Both the position numbers and the translations under genes were made by a program. DNA of 64,000 nt. Origin: Singulisphaera sp. GP187. Its GTDB lineage: Bacteria; Planctomycetota; GCA-002687715. Each line of letters starts with the position of its first letter. The stretch's first letter is position 1. The stretch covers positions 1 through 64,000 of the forward strand of contig CAMDTN010000008.1 of assembly GCA_945907755.1 (NCBI GenBank), in the 5' to 3' direction. Shown here one piece after another: positions 42,194 through 51,532 of the stretch. The notes below the pieces were generated by a model. It was not told the DNA's origin and ran no database searches. It was given only the letters and a program-made list of their open reading frames with translations.

Positions 42194-43801
42194 ATGCCCG
42201 CGCTGCGCACGCTGCTGCTTTCATCGCTCGCACTTGGAGCCATCGTCTTCTGGTGCTGCGGTCTTGGTGGTGAAGAGCGCGCGGAATTGGTGATTGGCAA
42301 CGGCCCAGACCCCATGAGTTTGGACCCGGCGCAGTGTCAAAGCGTGGCGGATGGACGCCTGATGGCTGCACTGTTTTCTGGGTTGGTCACCCTCGACCCA
42401 ACGGGTGGGCCGCCGCAGCAAGGCATGGCTCGGCAATGGACGGTTTCTGAACATGGGAAACGGTGGAGCTTCAATCTGCGGCCCGAATTGCGTTGGAGCG
42501 ACGGCACAGCACTCATCGCCCCCGATTTGGTGTGGAGCTATCTGCGTTTCTTGCAACCCAGCACCGGCGCGCGCATGGCGGACTTGCTCGACTGCGTTGT
42601 CGGCGCAGCAGATCATCGGCGCGGACTGGCTCCGGCCTCCGCCGTTGGCATCACAGCGAGCAGCGCTCATGAAATCGTCTTTCAACTGCGCGAGATCCAC
42701 CCGTGTTTCTTGACACTGCTGGCCCAGTTCCCGTTGTTCCCAGTGCCGCGTCATGTCATCGAACGCCATGGCAGCGCTTGGACGCGCACCGAAAACTTTG
42801 TCTCGAATGGAAGCATGCGCCTTGTCAGTCGCCGCTTGCGCGACAGCATCCGCCTAGAGCCCAACCCGCACTGGCTCTCCAAAACCCCCAACGGTTTGCA
42901 GAGCCTCGAATTCCGTTGCGTCGATAACCCCGCAACGCTGCTGAACCTGTATGTGGCCGGCGAAGTGGACATTGCGATGGATGTGCCCATGGCCGCGATG
43001 CCCACGCTGCTGGCGTCGCCCCACGCAGCGCCCGGCAGCGAACTGCGCCGCCATACGCGCTTGGGCACCTATTTCTTGCGCCTGAATGTGCGCCACCCTA
43101 GTTTTGAAAACGCCGCAGTTCGCAGCGCACTCGCGCTGGCAGTGGACCGCGTAGCACTGACCACGCGCTTGCTGCGCGGGGGCGAAGCCCCCGCATGGAA
43201 CTTCACGCCGCCGGGAATCCACTGCGGCACCCTGCTGCACCAAGCTCCCCCGCCGCAGCACGCCACGCTTGCAGCCGCACAGAAGTTGCTGCAAACGGGG
43301 TTGGCCTCGCAAGGACTGCGCGAACTCCCGCCCTTCGAATTACTGCACACCACCGATCCGTTGGACGCCGCCGTTTCAGAATGGCTGCAACAGCGCTGGC
43401 AAGAGATCGGCGTCACATGCCGTGCTGTGGCGCTGGACGCACGCACGCTGCGCACAAGAATGGCCGCTGGGGATTACGCCGCCGCGCGCTCGACTTGGAT
43501 GGCGGATTACGACGACGCTTCAAACTTTTTGGAGTGCTTCGAGAGCACCAGTGCGGCCAACCGCACTGGCTGGATAAGCCCCGCTTACGACGCGCTGCTG
43601 CGCGAAGCCCGCACCTTGGTGGGCGACGACGCCGCTCGCAGCGCGAAGCTACGCGAAGCAGAAACACTGTTGCTGTCCGCGGGCCCCATAGTGCCGCTGT
43701 TCCATCACGCCAGCCGCACGCTGGTGAAACCTTGGGTGCGCGGTTTCACGCCCAATCCACTGGAATGGGTGAACCCCGCTGCACTCTGGGTGCAGCGCTG
43801 A
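42194..43801 (+). CDS. Family-5 solute-binding lipoprotein (plus operon)
   Basis: 535 residues from the ATG at 42194, giving a signal peptide with a short hydrophobic core (TLLLSSLALGAIVFWCCG); the adjacent Cys pair could be a lipid attachment site, but the box is not canonical. The mature part shows DPMSLDPAQCQSVADGRLM, the family-5 N-terminal motif, then WSFNLRPELRWSDGTALIAP, the SBP_bac_5 signature, and SALALAVDRVALTTRLLRGG. It precedes DppB with a stop/start overlap (TGATG). It is the counterpart of the protein at 40363-42141 but clearly diverged from it. Confidence 0.9.
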   Translation: MPALRTLLLSSLALGAIVFWCCGLGGEERAELVIGNGPDPMSLDPAQCQSVADGRLMAALFSGLVTLDPTGGPPQQGMARQWTVSEHGKRWSFNLRPELRWSDGTALIAPDLVWSYLRFLQPSTGARMADLLDCVVGAADHRRGLAPASAVGITASSAHEIVFQLREIHPCFLTLLAQFPLFPVPRHVIERHGSAWTRTENFVSNGSMRLVSRRLRDSIRLEPNPHWLSKTPNGLQSLEFRCVDNPATLLNLYVAGEVDIAMDVPMAAMPTLLASPHAAPGSELRRHTRLGTYFLRLNVRHPSFENAAVRSALALAVDRVALTTRLLRGGEAPAWNFTPPGIHCGTLLHQAPPPQHATLAAAQKLLQTGLASQGLRELPPFELLHTTDPLDAAVSEWLQQRWQEIGVTCRAVALDARTLRTRMAAGDYAAARSTWMADYDDASNFLECFESTSAANRTGWISPAYDALLREARTLVGDDAARSAKLREAETLLLSAGPIVPLFHHASRTLVKPWVRGFTPNPLEWVNPAALWVQR

Positions 43802-44802
43802 TGCAACATCTGCCCGCAGTGCTCTTGTTCGTTGTGCTGCCATGCGTGCTGCTATGGCTCGCGCGCAATGCAGCGCGCCGCACACAGCGCCGCGCCGCGT
43901 TGCTGCGCCGCGCAGCATGGCTGCCACTGACGGTGCTCTGCGTGCATGGCTTGTCATTCCTGCTCATTCATGCCGTGCCCGGCGGCCCCTTCGATGACGA
44001 GCGCCCGCTGCCAGCCGAAACGCGCGCGGGGCTTGAAGCACGCTTCGGACTGGACCGGCCCATGTTGGTGCAGTGGGCCGCCGGAGTTTCCGGCATGGCG
44101 CGCGGCGATTTCGGCCCGTCGTTGGCGCACCGCGACTACAGCGTGAGTGAAGTTGTGATCACCGCGTTGCCGCCTTCACTATTGTTGGGCGCGCTCGCCC
44201 TCGCGTGGACATTACTGCTGGGCATTCCCGCAGGTGTCTGGGCTGCGTGCCGCCGCGGAAAAGCGGCAGATCATGCGGTGAATGCTGCCATCGCGTTATT
44301 GCTTGCCTTGCCCACATTTGTGCTGGCAGGACTGTTGATGATCCCGCTGGTGTTTCAGTGGCGCTTGCTGCCCGCAGCGGGCTTGCATGAACCCGCTGCT
44401 GTGCTGTTGCCCTCGCTGTGCTTGGGCCTGCCATTAGCTGCGCAAGTGGCGCGACTGGTGCGCAGCGGCATGTTGGAAGCGTTGCGCGGCGAATGGGTGC
44501 GCACGCTGCGCGCCGCAGGGCTACCAGAGCGGCGCGTCGCCGCGGGCGCGTTGCGCCTCGCCATGGTCAGCGTCGTTGCATTCTTGGGCCAAGCCGCTGC
44601 GGCGGTGCTCACCGGTTCGCTGGTCATCGAACAGCTCTTCGCCATTCCGGGGCTGGGCGCACATTTTGTGGAAAGCGCACTCAACCGCGATTTCACCTTG
44701 GCCCTTGGCGTGGTGATTCTTTACACCGCTCTCGCCTATGTGCTGAATTGGACTGCAGACCTGCTGTTGCCAGTGGTGGACCCACGCGCGGAGGTTTCAT
44801 GA
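43801..44802 (+). CDS. DppB-like permease (plus operon)
   Basis: 333 residues, a normal length for the family. The ATG at 43801 uses the last base of the preceding stop. Motifs: FLLIHAVPGGPFDDERPLP (first helix and loop), ARFGLDRPMLVQWAAGV, GDFGPSLAHRDYSV, then five helices and the EAA loop (TLRAAGLPERRVAAGALRLA), ending IEQLFAIPGLGAHFVESALN. An extra N-terminal hydrophobic segment (~1-24) precedes the conserved first helix. It pairs with the DppC-like protein downstream. Confidence 0.92.
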   Translation: MQHLPAVLLFVVLPCVLLWLARNAARRTQRRAALLRRAAWLPLTVLCVHGLSFLLIHAVPGGPFDDERPLPAETRAGLEARFGLDRPMLVQWAAGVSGMARGDFGPSLAHRDYSVSEVVITALPPSLLLGALALAWTLLLGIPAGVWAACRRGKAADHAVNAAIALLLALPTFVLAGLLMIPLVFQWRLLPAAGLHEPAAVLLPSLCLGLPLAAQVARLVRSGMLEALRGEWVRTLRAAGLPERRVAAGALRLAMVSVVAFLGQAAAAVLTGSLVIEQLFAIPGLGAHFVESALNRDFTLALGVVILYTALAYVLNWTADLLLPVVDPRAEVS

Positions 44803-45734
44803 AAGCGCGCTTGTGGTTGCTCGCTTGCATTGGCCTCGCGGCACTGTTGGTGCCACTGCTGCCTCTAGCAGACCCAGCAGCAGTAGATTTAGAACGCGCG
44901 TTGCAACCACCCTCCGCCGCGGCGTGGCTGGAGCATGGACGCACGCTGCCGCAATGGCATGGCCCACTCGCAGGCCCTTGCGCTGCACTGCGCCGCGCGT
45001 GCTTCGGCGACGCACAAATCGCACCACTGTTAGGCACCGACGCGCTGGGACGCTGCGTGCTGGCACGCATCGCCAATGGCGCGCGCATTTCGTTACTCAT
45101 CGCGCTGGTGGCGTCGTTGGCTTCATTGAGCGTGGGCACACTCTGGGGCGCGAGTGCGGGTCTGGCTGGAGGGCGCGGCGACCAGTTGCTGATGCGCGGT
45201 GCCGACATTTTGGGAGCACTGCCTCTGACTTTCTTGGTGATCTTCGTGGTGGCGCTGCTGCGTTCGTGGCGTGCAGAAAACCCGGAATCCAGTTTGGACC
45301 AGACCGCCGTGTTGCTGTTGGTGACCGCTGTGGTGTCGTGGATTCCTGCGGCCCGCATGGTGCGCGCCGAAGTCCTCAGCCTGCGCAGCGCAGTGTTCGT
45401 AGATGCTGCACGCTTGGCAGGCGCAACACCCGCGCGCATTCTGAGGCAGCACATCCTGCCGAACACCGCGCCCGTGGCCATTGCCGCGTGGACGCTGACG
45501 GTGCCGCGCATTCTGGTGCTGGAATCGTTCCTTTCATTCCTTGGCTTGGGCGTGGAAGCGCCTGGAGTTTCGTGGGGCTTGCAACTGCGCCAAGGCTGCG
45601 ACGCGCTGACCGCCGTGCACGCGAGTTGGTGGCTGATCGTTTTTCCCGGCCTCGCGTTGGCGCTGACGCTGCTGTTGCTGGGCTCTGTGGGCGAAGCGCT
45701 GCGAGTGAGATTACAGCCCGGGGGCGCAGCGTGA
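44799..45734 (+). CDS. DppC-like permease (plus operon)
   Basis: 311 residues from the ATG at 44799, inside the end of dppB, with GGAGG 4 nt before it. The family motif LLGTDALGRCVLARI (~80; GRC replaces the usual GRD) is followed by helices, the EAA loop (AARLAGATPARILRQHILPN) and ESFLSFLGLGVEAPGVSWG. It overlaps the ATPase gene by 4 nt. The Asp-to-Cys change in the LGTD..GRD motif is unusual but lies in a loop of uncertain importance. Confidence 0.92.
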   Translation: MKARLWLLACIGLAALLVPLLPLADPAAVDLERALQPPSAAAWLEHGRTLPQWHGPLAGPCAALRRACFGDAQIAPLLGTDALGRCVLARIANGARISLLIALVASLASLSVGTLWGASAGLAGGRGDQLLMRGADILGALPLTFLVIFVVALLRSWRAENPESSLDQTAVLLLVTAVVSWIPAARMVRAEVLSLRSAVFVDAARLAGATPARILRQHILPNTAPVAIAAWTLTVPRILVLESFLSFLGLGVEAPGVSWGLQLRQGCDALTAVHASWWLIVFPGLALALTLLLLGSVGEALRVRLQPGGAA

Positions 45735-47356
45735 GCCCTCTGCTGGAAATGAATGGCCTTTGCCTCGCCAGCGGCGCGCTGCCGCTGGTGCACGGAGTGA
45801 GTTTGAGTGTTGCGCAAGGCGAATGTCTTGCGCTGGTGGGTGAATCTGGCAGCGGCAAGTCGCTCACTGCGCTGAGCATTCTGCGCTTGCTGCCCGAGCC
45901 CGAAGTGCGCATCACCGCCGGCACGATTCATCTGGCCGGTGTGGATGTGGCCGCAGGCACAGCAGACGCAGCGTGCAACCTGCGCGGCCGCGTGGCAGGC
46001 ATGGTTTTCCAAGACCCGCAAAGCGCCCTGCACCCTTGTGTGCCGGTGGGCCAAGCCGTCGCCGCCATCGTGCGCCATCACTTGCAGTGCAGCAACGCCG
46101 CAGCGCGGCAACGTGCGCTCGAATTGCTCAAAGAAGTGAGCATCGACGACCCCGCGCGTCGCGCGCAACAGTGGCCGCACCAACTTTCGGGTGGTTTGCG
46201 CCAACGCGTGGCACTGGCCATGGCGTTGGCCGGGAATTCGCAATTGTTGATCGCCGACGAGCCCACCACAGCGCTGGATGTCACTGTGCAAGCGCAGCTC
46301 TTGGGTTTGATTGCGCACTTGCAGCGAGAGCGCGGCTTGGCTGTGCTCCTCATCTCGCATGACTTTGGAGTAGTGGCAGCAGCGGCGGACCGCGTGGCTG
46401 TGATGCAAGCTGGGCGCATCGTGGAAACGGGCTCGGTGGCCACAGTGCTGGCAGCACCGCAGCATGTTTACACGCAGACGCTGCTGGCAGCGGTGCCGCG
46501 CCTCGACGCTGCGCCGCGCAGCACCGAGCGCGCACAACTCGCGAGCGCGCGCAGCACAGTGTTGGTGCGCACGGAAAACTTGTCGGTGGCCTTCAACGGC
46601 GCAGCGCCAGTGCTGCAAGGAGTGGACCTCGAAATCCGTACTGGCGAAGCGCTGCTCATCGTGGGCGAATCGGGGTCTGGGAAATCCACCTTGCTGCGCG
46701 CGCTGCTCGCATTGGAACGCCCTGCGACGGGCCGCGTGCTGTGGCAGCGCGGCGAGGCCGGCACGCAAGACCCGTGGGCACTGCCTCCCGCTGCGCTGCG
46801 CCGCGAACGCGCGCAAATGGGCATGGTGTTCCAAGATTCCCTTGCCGCCTTCGACCCGCGCTTGCCCTTGCGCGCATCGGTGGAACTGCCGCTGCGTGCC
46901 AGCGGTCAAGTTGTAGACCGCGCGCGCGTTGATGCCCTCGCGCGGGAAGTCGGCTTAGAGCCCGCGCTGCTGGAGCGCTTCCCGCGCCAACTCAGCGGCG
47001 GGCAACGCCAGCGTGTCGCCATTGCGCGCGCGCTGATCACCGAGCCTTCGCTTTTATTGCTCGACGAAGCCGTTGCGGCGTTGGATGTGTCGTTGCGCGC
47101 TCAGGTGTTGACACTGCTGCTGGAACTGCGCGCGCGGCGCTCACTCACTCTTGTCTTCGTCACGCACGACCTTGCAGTGGCGCGGATGCTGGCCGACCGC
47201 ATCCTTGTCATGCAGCGCGGCCGCGTGGTGGAGGCGGCGCCTGCTGATGTATTTTTCTCCGGCCCGCAGCAACCCTACTCCGCCGAACTCTTGCGCGCGG
47301 TATTGCCGCCAGACCCCGTGCGCGCGCGCGCGGTTATCGCCGCCGCTGCTCTGTGA
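45731..47356 (+). CDS. Fused dual ABC ATPase of an oligopeptide-type transporter (plus operon)
   Basis: 541 residues from the GTG at 45731, overlapping the permease stop (GTGA). Two complete ABC domains in DppD-DppF order. Domain 1: GESGSGKSLTALSIL, FQDPQSALHP, LSGGLRQRVALA, LLIADEPTTALD, ISHD. Domain 2: GESGSGKSTLLRAL, FQDSLAAFDP, LSGGQRQRVAIA, LLLLDEAVAALD (Ala in place of Pro after DE), VTHD. Both active sites look intact, unlike the degenerate first signature of the minus-operon paralogue. It ends 5 bp before the stop of the convergent zinc-ribbon gene, so termination of both is likely shared or within the coding ends. Confidence 0.93.
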   Translation: MSPLLEMNGLCLASGALPLVHGVSLSVAQGECLALVGESGSGKSLTALSILRLLPEPEVRITAGTIHLAGVDVAAGTADAACNLRGRVAGMVFQDPQSALHPCVPVGQAVAAIVRHHLQCSNAAARQRALELLKEVSIDDPARRAQQWPHQLSGGLRQRVALAMALAGNSQLLIADEPTTALDVTVQAQLLGLIAHLQRERGLAVLLISHDFGVVAAAADRVAVMQAGRIVETGSVATVLAAPQHVYTQTLLAAVPRLDAAPRSTERAQLASARSTVLVRTENLSVAFNGAAPVLQGVDLEIRTGEALLIVGESGSGKSTLLRALLALERPATGRVLWQRGEAGTQDPWALPPAALRRERAQMGMVFQDSLAAFDPRLPLRASVELPLRASGQVVDRARVDALAREVGLEPALLERFPRQLSGGQRQRVAIARALITEPSLLLLDEAVAALDVSLRAQVLTLLLELRARRSLTLVFVTHDLAVARMLADRILVMQRGRVVEAAPADVFFSGPQQPYSAELLRAVLPPDPVRARAVIAAAAL

Positions 47357-47361
47357 TCTGC

Positions 47362-48378
47362 TCAGCGGGACTTGGCGAGGTCCGCCGCTAACTCGGCGTA
47401 AAAGCCCGCGATGCCAGTAATTCCTGGACACAATTGGCGCAGTCGCTTCAATTCAGTGCGCAGCGCGGCGCGCTCACTGCCTTGGGACATTATTTCCAGC
47501 GTGGCTTGCGCGATGATGGCGCGGCGCGGCGCCAACGCTGCGGCCTTACGCAGCGACACCAACGCCGCAGCATCCACGCTGTGCGCGCGCACTGCGGCCA
47601 GCGCACTGAACAGGCCCACATTCAACAAGCGCTCGGCTTCCATCGCTGCATCCGCCAACACGGGCAGCGCGCGCACTCGTGCTTCGGCCTCTGCAGGCCG
47701 CCCCATCCGCAGCAACACTTGTGCGGCCAGTGCCATGAGAGCCGCGTCGGCGGCGTGCGCGTCGGCCACCCGCAACGCATCGCGCCATTTGCCCAGCGCC
47801 AGCCAATGCTGCGCCGCTTGCAAAGGGCGCTGCTGTTCCTCCGCCGCCGTGCCGCGACCGATGCGCCCCAACAAGTAGCCCGCGGTGGTGACGTCCCCGC
47901 TGCGCACCCACAAATACGCTTGCCCAACGGGCCCTGCTGGGTCGATGCCGTCGTGGCCCAAGAAACCAGTGAGCCCGAGCGAGGCCAACTCCCTGAGCGC
48001 CGCATCCGCCGCGAAAGGCCCCTCGAAGGTGCCCACGCGCACGAGTCCCTTGGGCAGCAAAGGCAATGCCGCCTTCGCGCAAGACGCAAGCTCTGTTAAA
48101 GGGCGGCAACGCAGTAGCGCTTCATAATCCATGCGCGTGCAGCGCACCAGATCGCGCCCGCAGGGACGACAGCGCCGCACATCCTCGCGGTATTCGCGCA
48201 GGCAGCTGCTGCAATGCAGCAGGCGCTCTTCGCGCTCGAACAGCGCCATTTCCTGATCGACGATGGGTGCAGGGCGCGCGCCAGGTTGCAGCGCCGCCAC
48301 GCGCACCATGGTGCCGCACAGCGGACAGCGCACCGCATCGCGGTGCAGATCGGCTTGGCATTTGGGACAGCGTTGCAT
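47362..48378 (-). CDS. Double zinc-ribbon protein with helical repeats
   Basis: 338 residues from the ATG at 48378 (MQRCPKC); an ATG at 48387 would add three residues. Two zinc ribbons lie at the N-terminus: C-P-K-C...C-P-L-C (~4-22) and C-S-S-C...C-R-P-C (~56-75). Residues ~100-165 are an alpha/beta segment (VRVGTFEGPFAADAALRELA) that may be a substrate or DUF2007-like domain (the family fold puts two such strands after a ribbon). The rest is TPR-like helix. No membrane segment is visible, so it is probably cytoplasmic. It is divergent from, and only ~23 bp away from, the second TMTC-like gene. Function unknown. Confidence 0.75.
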   Translation of the reverse strand: MQRCPKCQADLHRDAVRCPLCGTMVRVAALQPGARPAPIVDQEMALFEREERLLHCSSCLREYREDVRRCRPCGRDLVRCTRMDYEALLRCRPLTELASCAKAALPLLPKGLVRVGTFEGPFAADAALRELASLGLTGFLGHDGIDPAGPVGQAYLWVRSGDVTTAGYLLGRIGRGTAAEEQQRPLQAAQHWLALGKWRDALRVADAHAADAALMALAAQVLLRMGRPAEAEARVRALPVLADAAMEAERLLNVGLFSALAAVRAHSVDAAALVSLRKAAALAPRRAIIAQATLEIMSQGSERAALRTELKRLRQLCPGITGIAGFYAELAADLAKSR

Positions 48379-48401
48379 CGCGCCCATTATGCTGGCGAAC
48401 C

Positions 48402-50564
48402 ATGCCCGCAACGATACCCCGCTGGAATTTGCGCCGCTGGTGGTGGGCGGCGTTGGTTGGGGCCATGGCCCTGGGCTGCGCTTGGCCCTGCATAGATGGC
48501 GATTTCATCCGCGACGACCATTTGTACATCGTGGCCAACCCGCATGTTGTTGCCGCCGCGCCGCTCACCGAAATTTTCGCCGCGCCATTTGCTCCGGACC
48601 AAGATCTCGGTCTGTGGCGCCCACTGACCACGCTGTCATTTCGCATGGACATGCTGTTAGCCCACGCATTCGGACGCGAACTGCCAGACCCACGCACAGC
48701 GCACCTGACCAACTTGCTGTTAGCTGCCCTATCAAGTGCGCTCTTGGTGCGCCTAGCGCTGCAACTGGGAATTGCTCCAACAGCGGCCCTGCTCGCAGGG
48801 CTTTTTTTCGCGGTGGCTGCTGCACGCACAGAAGCCGTGTGCTGGATGAGCGGCCGCGCCGAAAACTTGATGACAGCGGCAACTCTCGCTGCGCTGCTCG
48901 CTGCCGGCTTGCGCGGATGGAAGCGAACCTTCGGTGTTGCTGCTGCCTGCGCCTGCGCAGTGCTGTCGAAAGAGCAAGGCTTGCTGGTGCCTGTGCTCGT
49001 CGCATTGCTTCCGAGCGCGAACGGCGTCGCACCACTAACTGGCGTAGCACAATGGCGCTTTCGTTGGCAACGCACTTGGCCTGCACTCGCGGTGGCCGCG
49101 GCTTTGTTGCTGCTGCGCTGGAATGTCTTGGGCAACTTCGGGCCTACAGGTCTGCAACAAGTGCTGCGGGGCAGCAGCTTCGGCGAGCGCCTGCATTACG
49201 GGCTGGAAAACCTTGGGAATTACGCGCGCCTCTGCTTGCTGCCGTGGCCTTTGAGCAACGACTACGACGCGCCCGATGGCAGCGTCCATTGGAGCGCACT
49301 GCTGTGGTGCGCAGCAGCGTTCGCAGCGCTGCTGCTGGCCGCACTGCGCTCGCAACGCGGTTGCTTTGCGGCAGCACTGTGGCTCGTTCCACTGATTCCC
49401 GTGCTGAACATCTTCGTGCGCACCGGCGAAGTTTTCGCCGAACGATTCCTCGCCCTGCCTGTAGCAGGCGCTGCCTTGCTGTTAGCGCACGCGGCCAGCG
49501 GAGCGCGCATGCTGCGCTCACTACGACCCCATTGGTACCTGTTGCCTCTAACGCTGCTGGTGGCGCTGAACTTGCCTTTGACGCAACAGCGCGCGCGAGC
49601 GTGGCAAAGCGAGGCCGCACTGGTGCAGTCGATGCAAGCGGCGGATGTCCCCGACGCGGGTGCGTTGCGCCTCGCGGCCTATTTGCAGCGCGGTGCCTTG
49701 GTGTCGCAGGCGGCCCTTGGCGCTGCAGACCCAGCGGCAGCAGAACAACTCGCGTCTAGCTATCGCGCTGTGCTGGCCCGCGCACCCCATGATGTGGAAA
49801 CGGCGCTGGATTTGGCCAAGCACATGAAGGCCATGGCAATGGCGCCCGAAAGTCCAACGCCGAGAAAAACGCAACTGCGCGCCGCTGCAGAAAGCACTGT
49901 GCTCGGTGTGATTGCGCGGGATGCGAGCAACGCCCACGCCTTCGCGGTCCTTGGCGAGATTTTGAGTGCGCAAGGACGCCCCGAAGAGAGCATCGTGGCA
50001 TTTCGACGAGCCCGCGAGTTGGACGGACGCGACGCCAATGCTGCGCTGTGGTTGGCGCGATTGCTGCGAGCCTTGGGGCGAGAGAGCGAAGCGCGCATGG
50101 AACTGGCCGTCGCGAGAGCGGTGATCGAAGGCTTACAGCGCGAGCGTTGGTGGGACACGCAACCGTGCTTCGCGTTAGCGCGCCTGTGCGTAGCGCAAGA
50201 GGACAGCGTCGGCACCTGCGCGGCATTTACCGTGGCGCATGAACGCGCGCGTTCGGCCCCGGTGGTAGCCCAGGCGGCTATGGAACACGCCGAAGTCTTA
50301 CGCGCCTTGAAACGCAACGACGAAGCCAACCGCGTGTTGCTGACGGCCAGCGCAAAGTTGGAAGACGACGAGCACGAGAATGCACCAACACCGCGCTCCG
50401 ACCGCTACGCCGCGCTCACGCAGTTGGCCATGGCACTGGGCCAACGCGATGCCGCTCTGCACTGGCTGGAGAAAAATTCAACCGTCGCACGCGACGCGCA
50501 GGCACTGCGCGGGCTGGCGTTGTTGCGGGAACGCTTGCAGCAAGCGACGCCTGCAGCGCGTTGA
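48402..50564 (+). CDS. TMTC-like polytopic membrane protein with TPR tail (second copy)
   Basis: 720 residues from the ATG at 48402. About ten hydrophobic helices occupy ~12-440; the first loop has DGDFIRDDHLYIVANPHVV (~32-50), the acidic signature of GT-C/TMTC-type transferases, and LWRPLTTLSFRMDMLL follows, close to the family pattern. A YGLENLGNYARLCLLPWPLS segment (~255-275) is also typical. Residues ~470-715 are TPR-like. It is the second member of this family in the window (other: 10808-13723) but not adjacent. The activity is untested in bacteria, so only family membership is claimed. Confidence 0.8.
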   Translation: MPATIPRWNLRRWWWAALVGAMALGCAWPCIDGDFIRDDHLYIVANPHVVAAAPLTEIFAAPFAPDQDLGLWRPLTTLSFRMDMLLAHAFGRELPDPRTAHLTNLLLAALSSALLVRLALQLGIAPTAALLAGLFFAVAAARTEAVCWMSGRAENLMTAATLAALLAAGLRGWKRTFGVAAACACAVLSKEQGLLVPVLVALLPSANGVAPLTGVAQWRFRWQRTWPALAVAAALLLLRWNVLGNFGPTGLQQVLRGSSFGERLHYGLENLGNYARLCLLPWPLSNDYDAPDGSVHWSALLWCAAAFAALLLAALRSQRGCFAAALWLVPLIPVLNIFVRTGEVFAERFLALPVAGAALLLAHAASGARMLRSLRPHWYLLPLTLLVALNLPLTQQRARAWQSEAALVQSMQAADVPDAGALRLAAYLQRGALVSQAALGAADPAAAEQLASSYRAVLARAPHDVETALDLAKHMKAMAMAPESPTPRKTQLRAAAESTVLGVIARDASNAHAFAVLGEILSAQGRPEESIVAFRRARELDGRDANAALWLARLLRALGRESEARMELAVARAVIEGLQRERWWDTQPCFALARLCVAQEDSVGTCAAFTVAHERARSAPVVAQAAMEHAEVLRALKRNDEANRVLLTASAKLEDDEHENAPTPRSDRYAALTQLAMALGQRDAALHWLEKNSTVARDAQALRGLALLRERLQQATPAAR

Positions 50565-50574
50565 CGACGCTGCA

Positions 50575-50967
50575 TCAGCCGCGCTGGCGCGCGAGCGCAT
50601 CAATCTCCACACGAGCGCCGCGCGGCAAAGCCGCTACTTGCACCGTGGAGCGTGCTGGCCGATGCTCGCCGAAATACTCGCCATAGATGCGATTGACAGC
50701 GGCAAAATCGGCCAAGTCTGCGAGGAACACTGTGCAGCGCAGCACCAACGCGCGCTGCGAACCTGCGGCTTCCAATACGGCATCGAGATTGGCGAAGACG
50801 CGCTGGGTTTCGGCCTCGACACCACCGCTGACGAGCTGCCCGCTCTGCGGATCCAGCGCGATTTGCCCGCTGGTGTAAACAACACCGTCGCACACCACCG
50901 CTTGCGAATAAGGCCCGATGGCGGCGGGCGCCCCGGGCGTGCTAACGGCTTCAAGTCGCGTGCTCAT
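50575..50967 (-). CDS. ridA: RidA-family imine/enamine deaminase
   Basis: 130 residues from the ATG at 50967, with GGAG upstream; the longer open frame is a shadow of coaD. Motifs: PAAIGPYSQAVVCDGVVYTSGQ (N-terminal), LVLRCTVFLADLADFAAVN and a C-terminal RSTVQVAALPRGARVEIDAL, where the Arg of PARS/RST binds the substrate carboxylate. RidA hydrolyses reactive 2-aminoacrylate-type enamines. The start overlaps the end of coaD (ATGA), so they form a two-gene unit. Trimeric and cytoplasmic by family knowledge. Confidence 0.93.
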   Translation of the reverse strand: MSTRLEAVSTPGAPAAIGPYSQAVVCDGVVYTSGQIALDPQSGQLVSGGVEAETQRVFANLDAVLEAAGSQRALVLRCTVFLADLADFAAVNRIYGEYFGEHRPARSTVQVAALPRGARVEIDALARQRG

Positions 50968-51458
50968 TTGGAACTCCGTGGCAAGCGCGCCTGCAGAGCT
51001 GCGGCCACACCGGCGGGGATATAGCGGGAAAGATCGCCGCCGGCGTGGGCGATCTCGCGAATCAAGCGGCTGGACACATGGGCGTAACTGGCGGCGGGCA
51101 GCAACAACACCGTTTCGACATCCGGGGCCAATTCGCGGTTGGTGAAAGCCATGTCGGCTTCGTCTTCGAGGTCTGAGCCCGAACGCACGCCGCGCACCAA
51201 CACGCGGCACTTGAGCGTGCGGCAGAAGCTGGTGGCCAAACCATCAAAGACGGCAACATCGGCTTGGTTGCCAAGAGGTGCCAGCGCTTCGCGCAGCAAC
51301 AACTCGCGAGTTTCGACGCTGAGCATCGGGTGCTTGGCGGCGTTGCGGCCGATGGCCACGGTGACATGTCCGAAGAGAAGCGCCGCGCGACGGGCGATGT
51401 CTAAGTGCCCAAGGGTGGGCGGGTCGAAGGTGCCGCAGAAGCAGGCGCCAGTAGTCAT
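50964..51458 (-). CDS. coaD: Phosphopantetheine adenylyltransferase
   Basis: 164 residues, the usual CoaD length, from the ATG at 51458 with GGGAG upstream. Nucleotidyl-transferase signature GTFDPPTLGHLDIARRA (T-x-G-H motif), VAIGRNAAKHP, the pantetheine-binding RVLVRGVRSGSDLEDEADMA and a C-terminal VSSRLIREIAHAGGDLS (family form S-S-S-x-V-R-E). Catalyses ATP + 4'-phosphopantetheine to dephospho-CoA, the penultimate step of CoA synthesis. The Cys-rich start (ACFCG) is unusual. Divergent from metG (75 bp). Confidence 0.95.
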   Translation of the reverse strand: MTTGACFCGTFDPPTLGHLDIARRAALLFGHVTVAIGRNAAKHPMLSVETRELLLREALAPLGNQADVAVFDGLATSFCRTLKCRVLVRGVRSGSDLEDEADMAFTNRELAPDVETVLLLPAASYAHVSSRLIREIAHAGGDLSRYIPAGVAAALQARLPRSSK

Positions 51459-51532
51459 GTCAGCTCCCGTGTCCTCTCGAAGCCAATGGCTAAGATGATG
51501 CGGGACGGCCAACGAAGGGGGTCCCAGATCGC

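Noticed and set aside
44693-46909. 738-codon open frame antisense to the plus-strand ABC permease/ATPase genes
   Set aside because: It lies wholly opposite genes with clear Walker and signature motifs; its translation is His/Arg/Gln-rich with no domain, a common result of high-GC codon bias.
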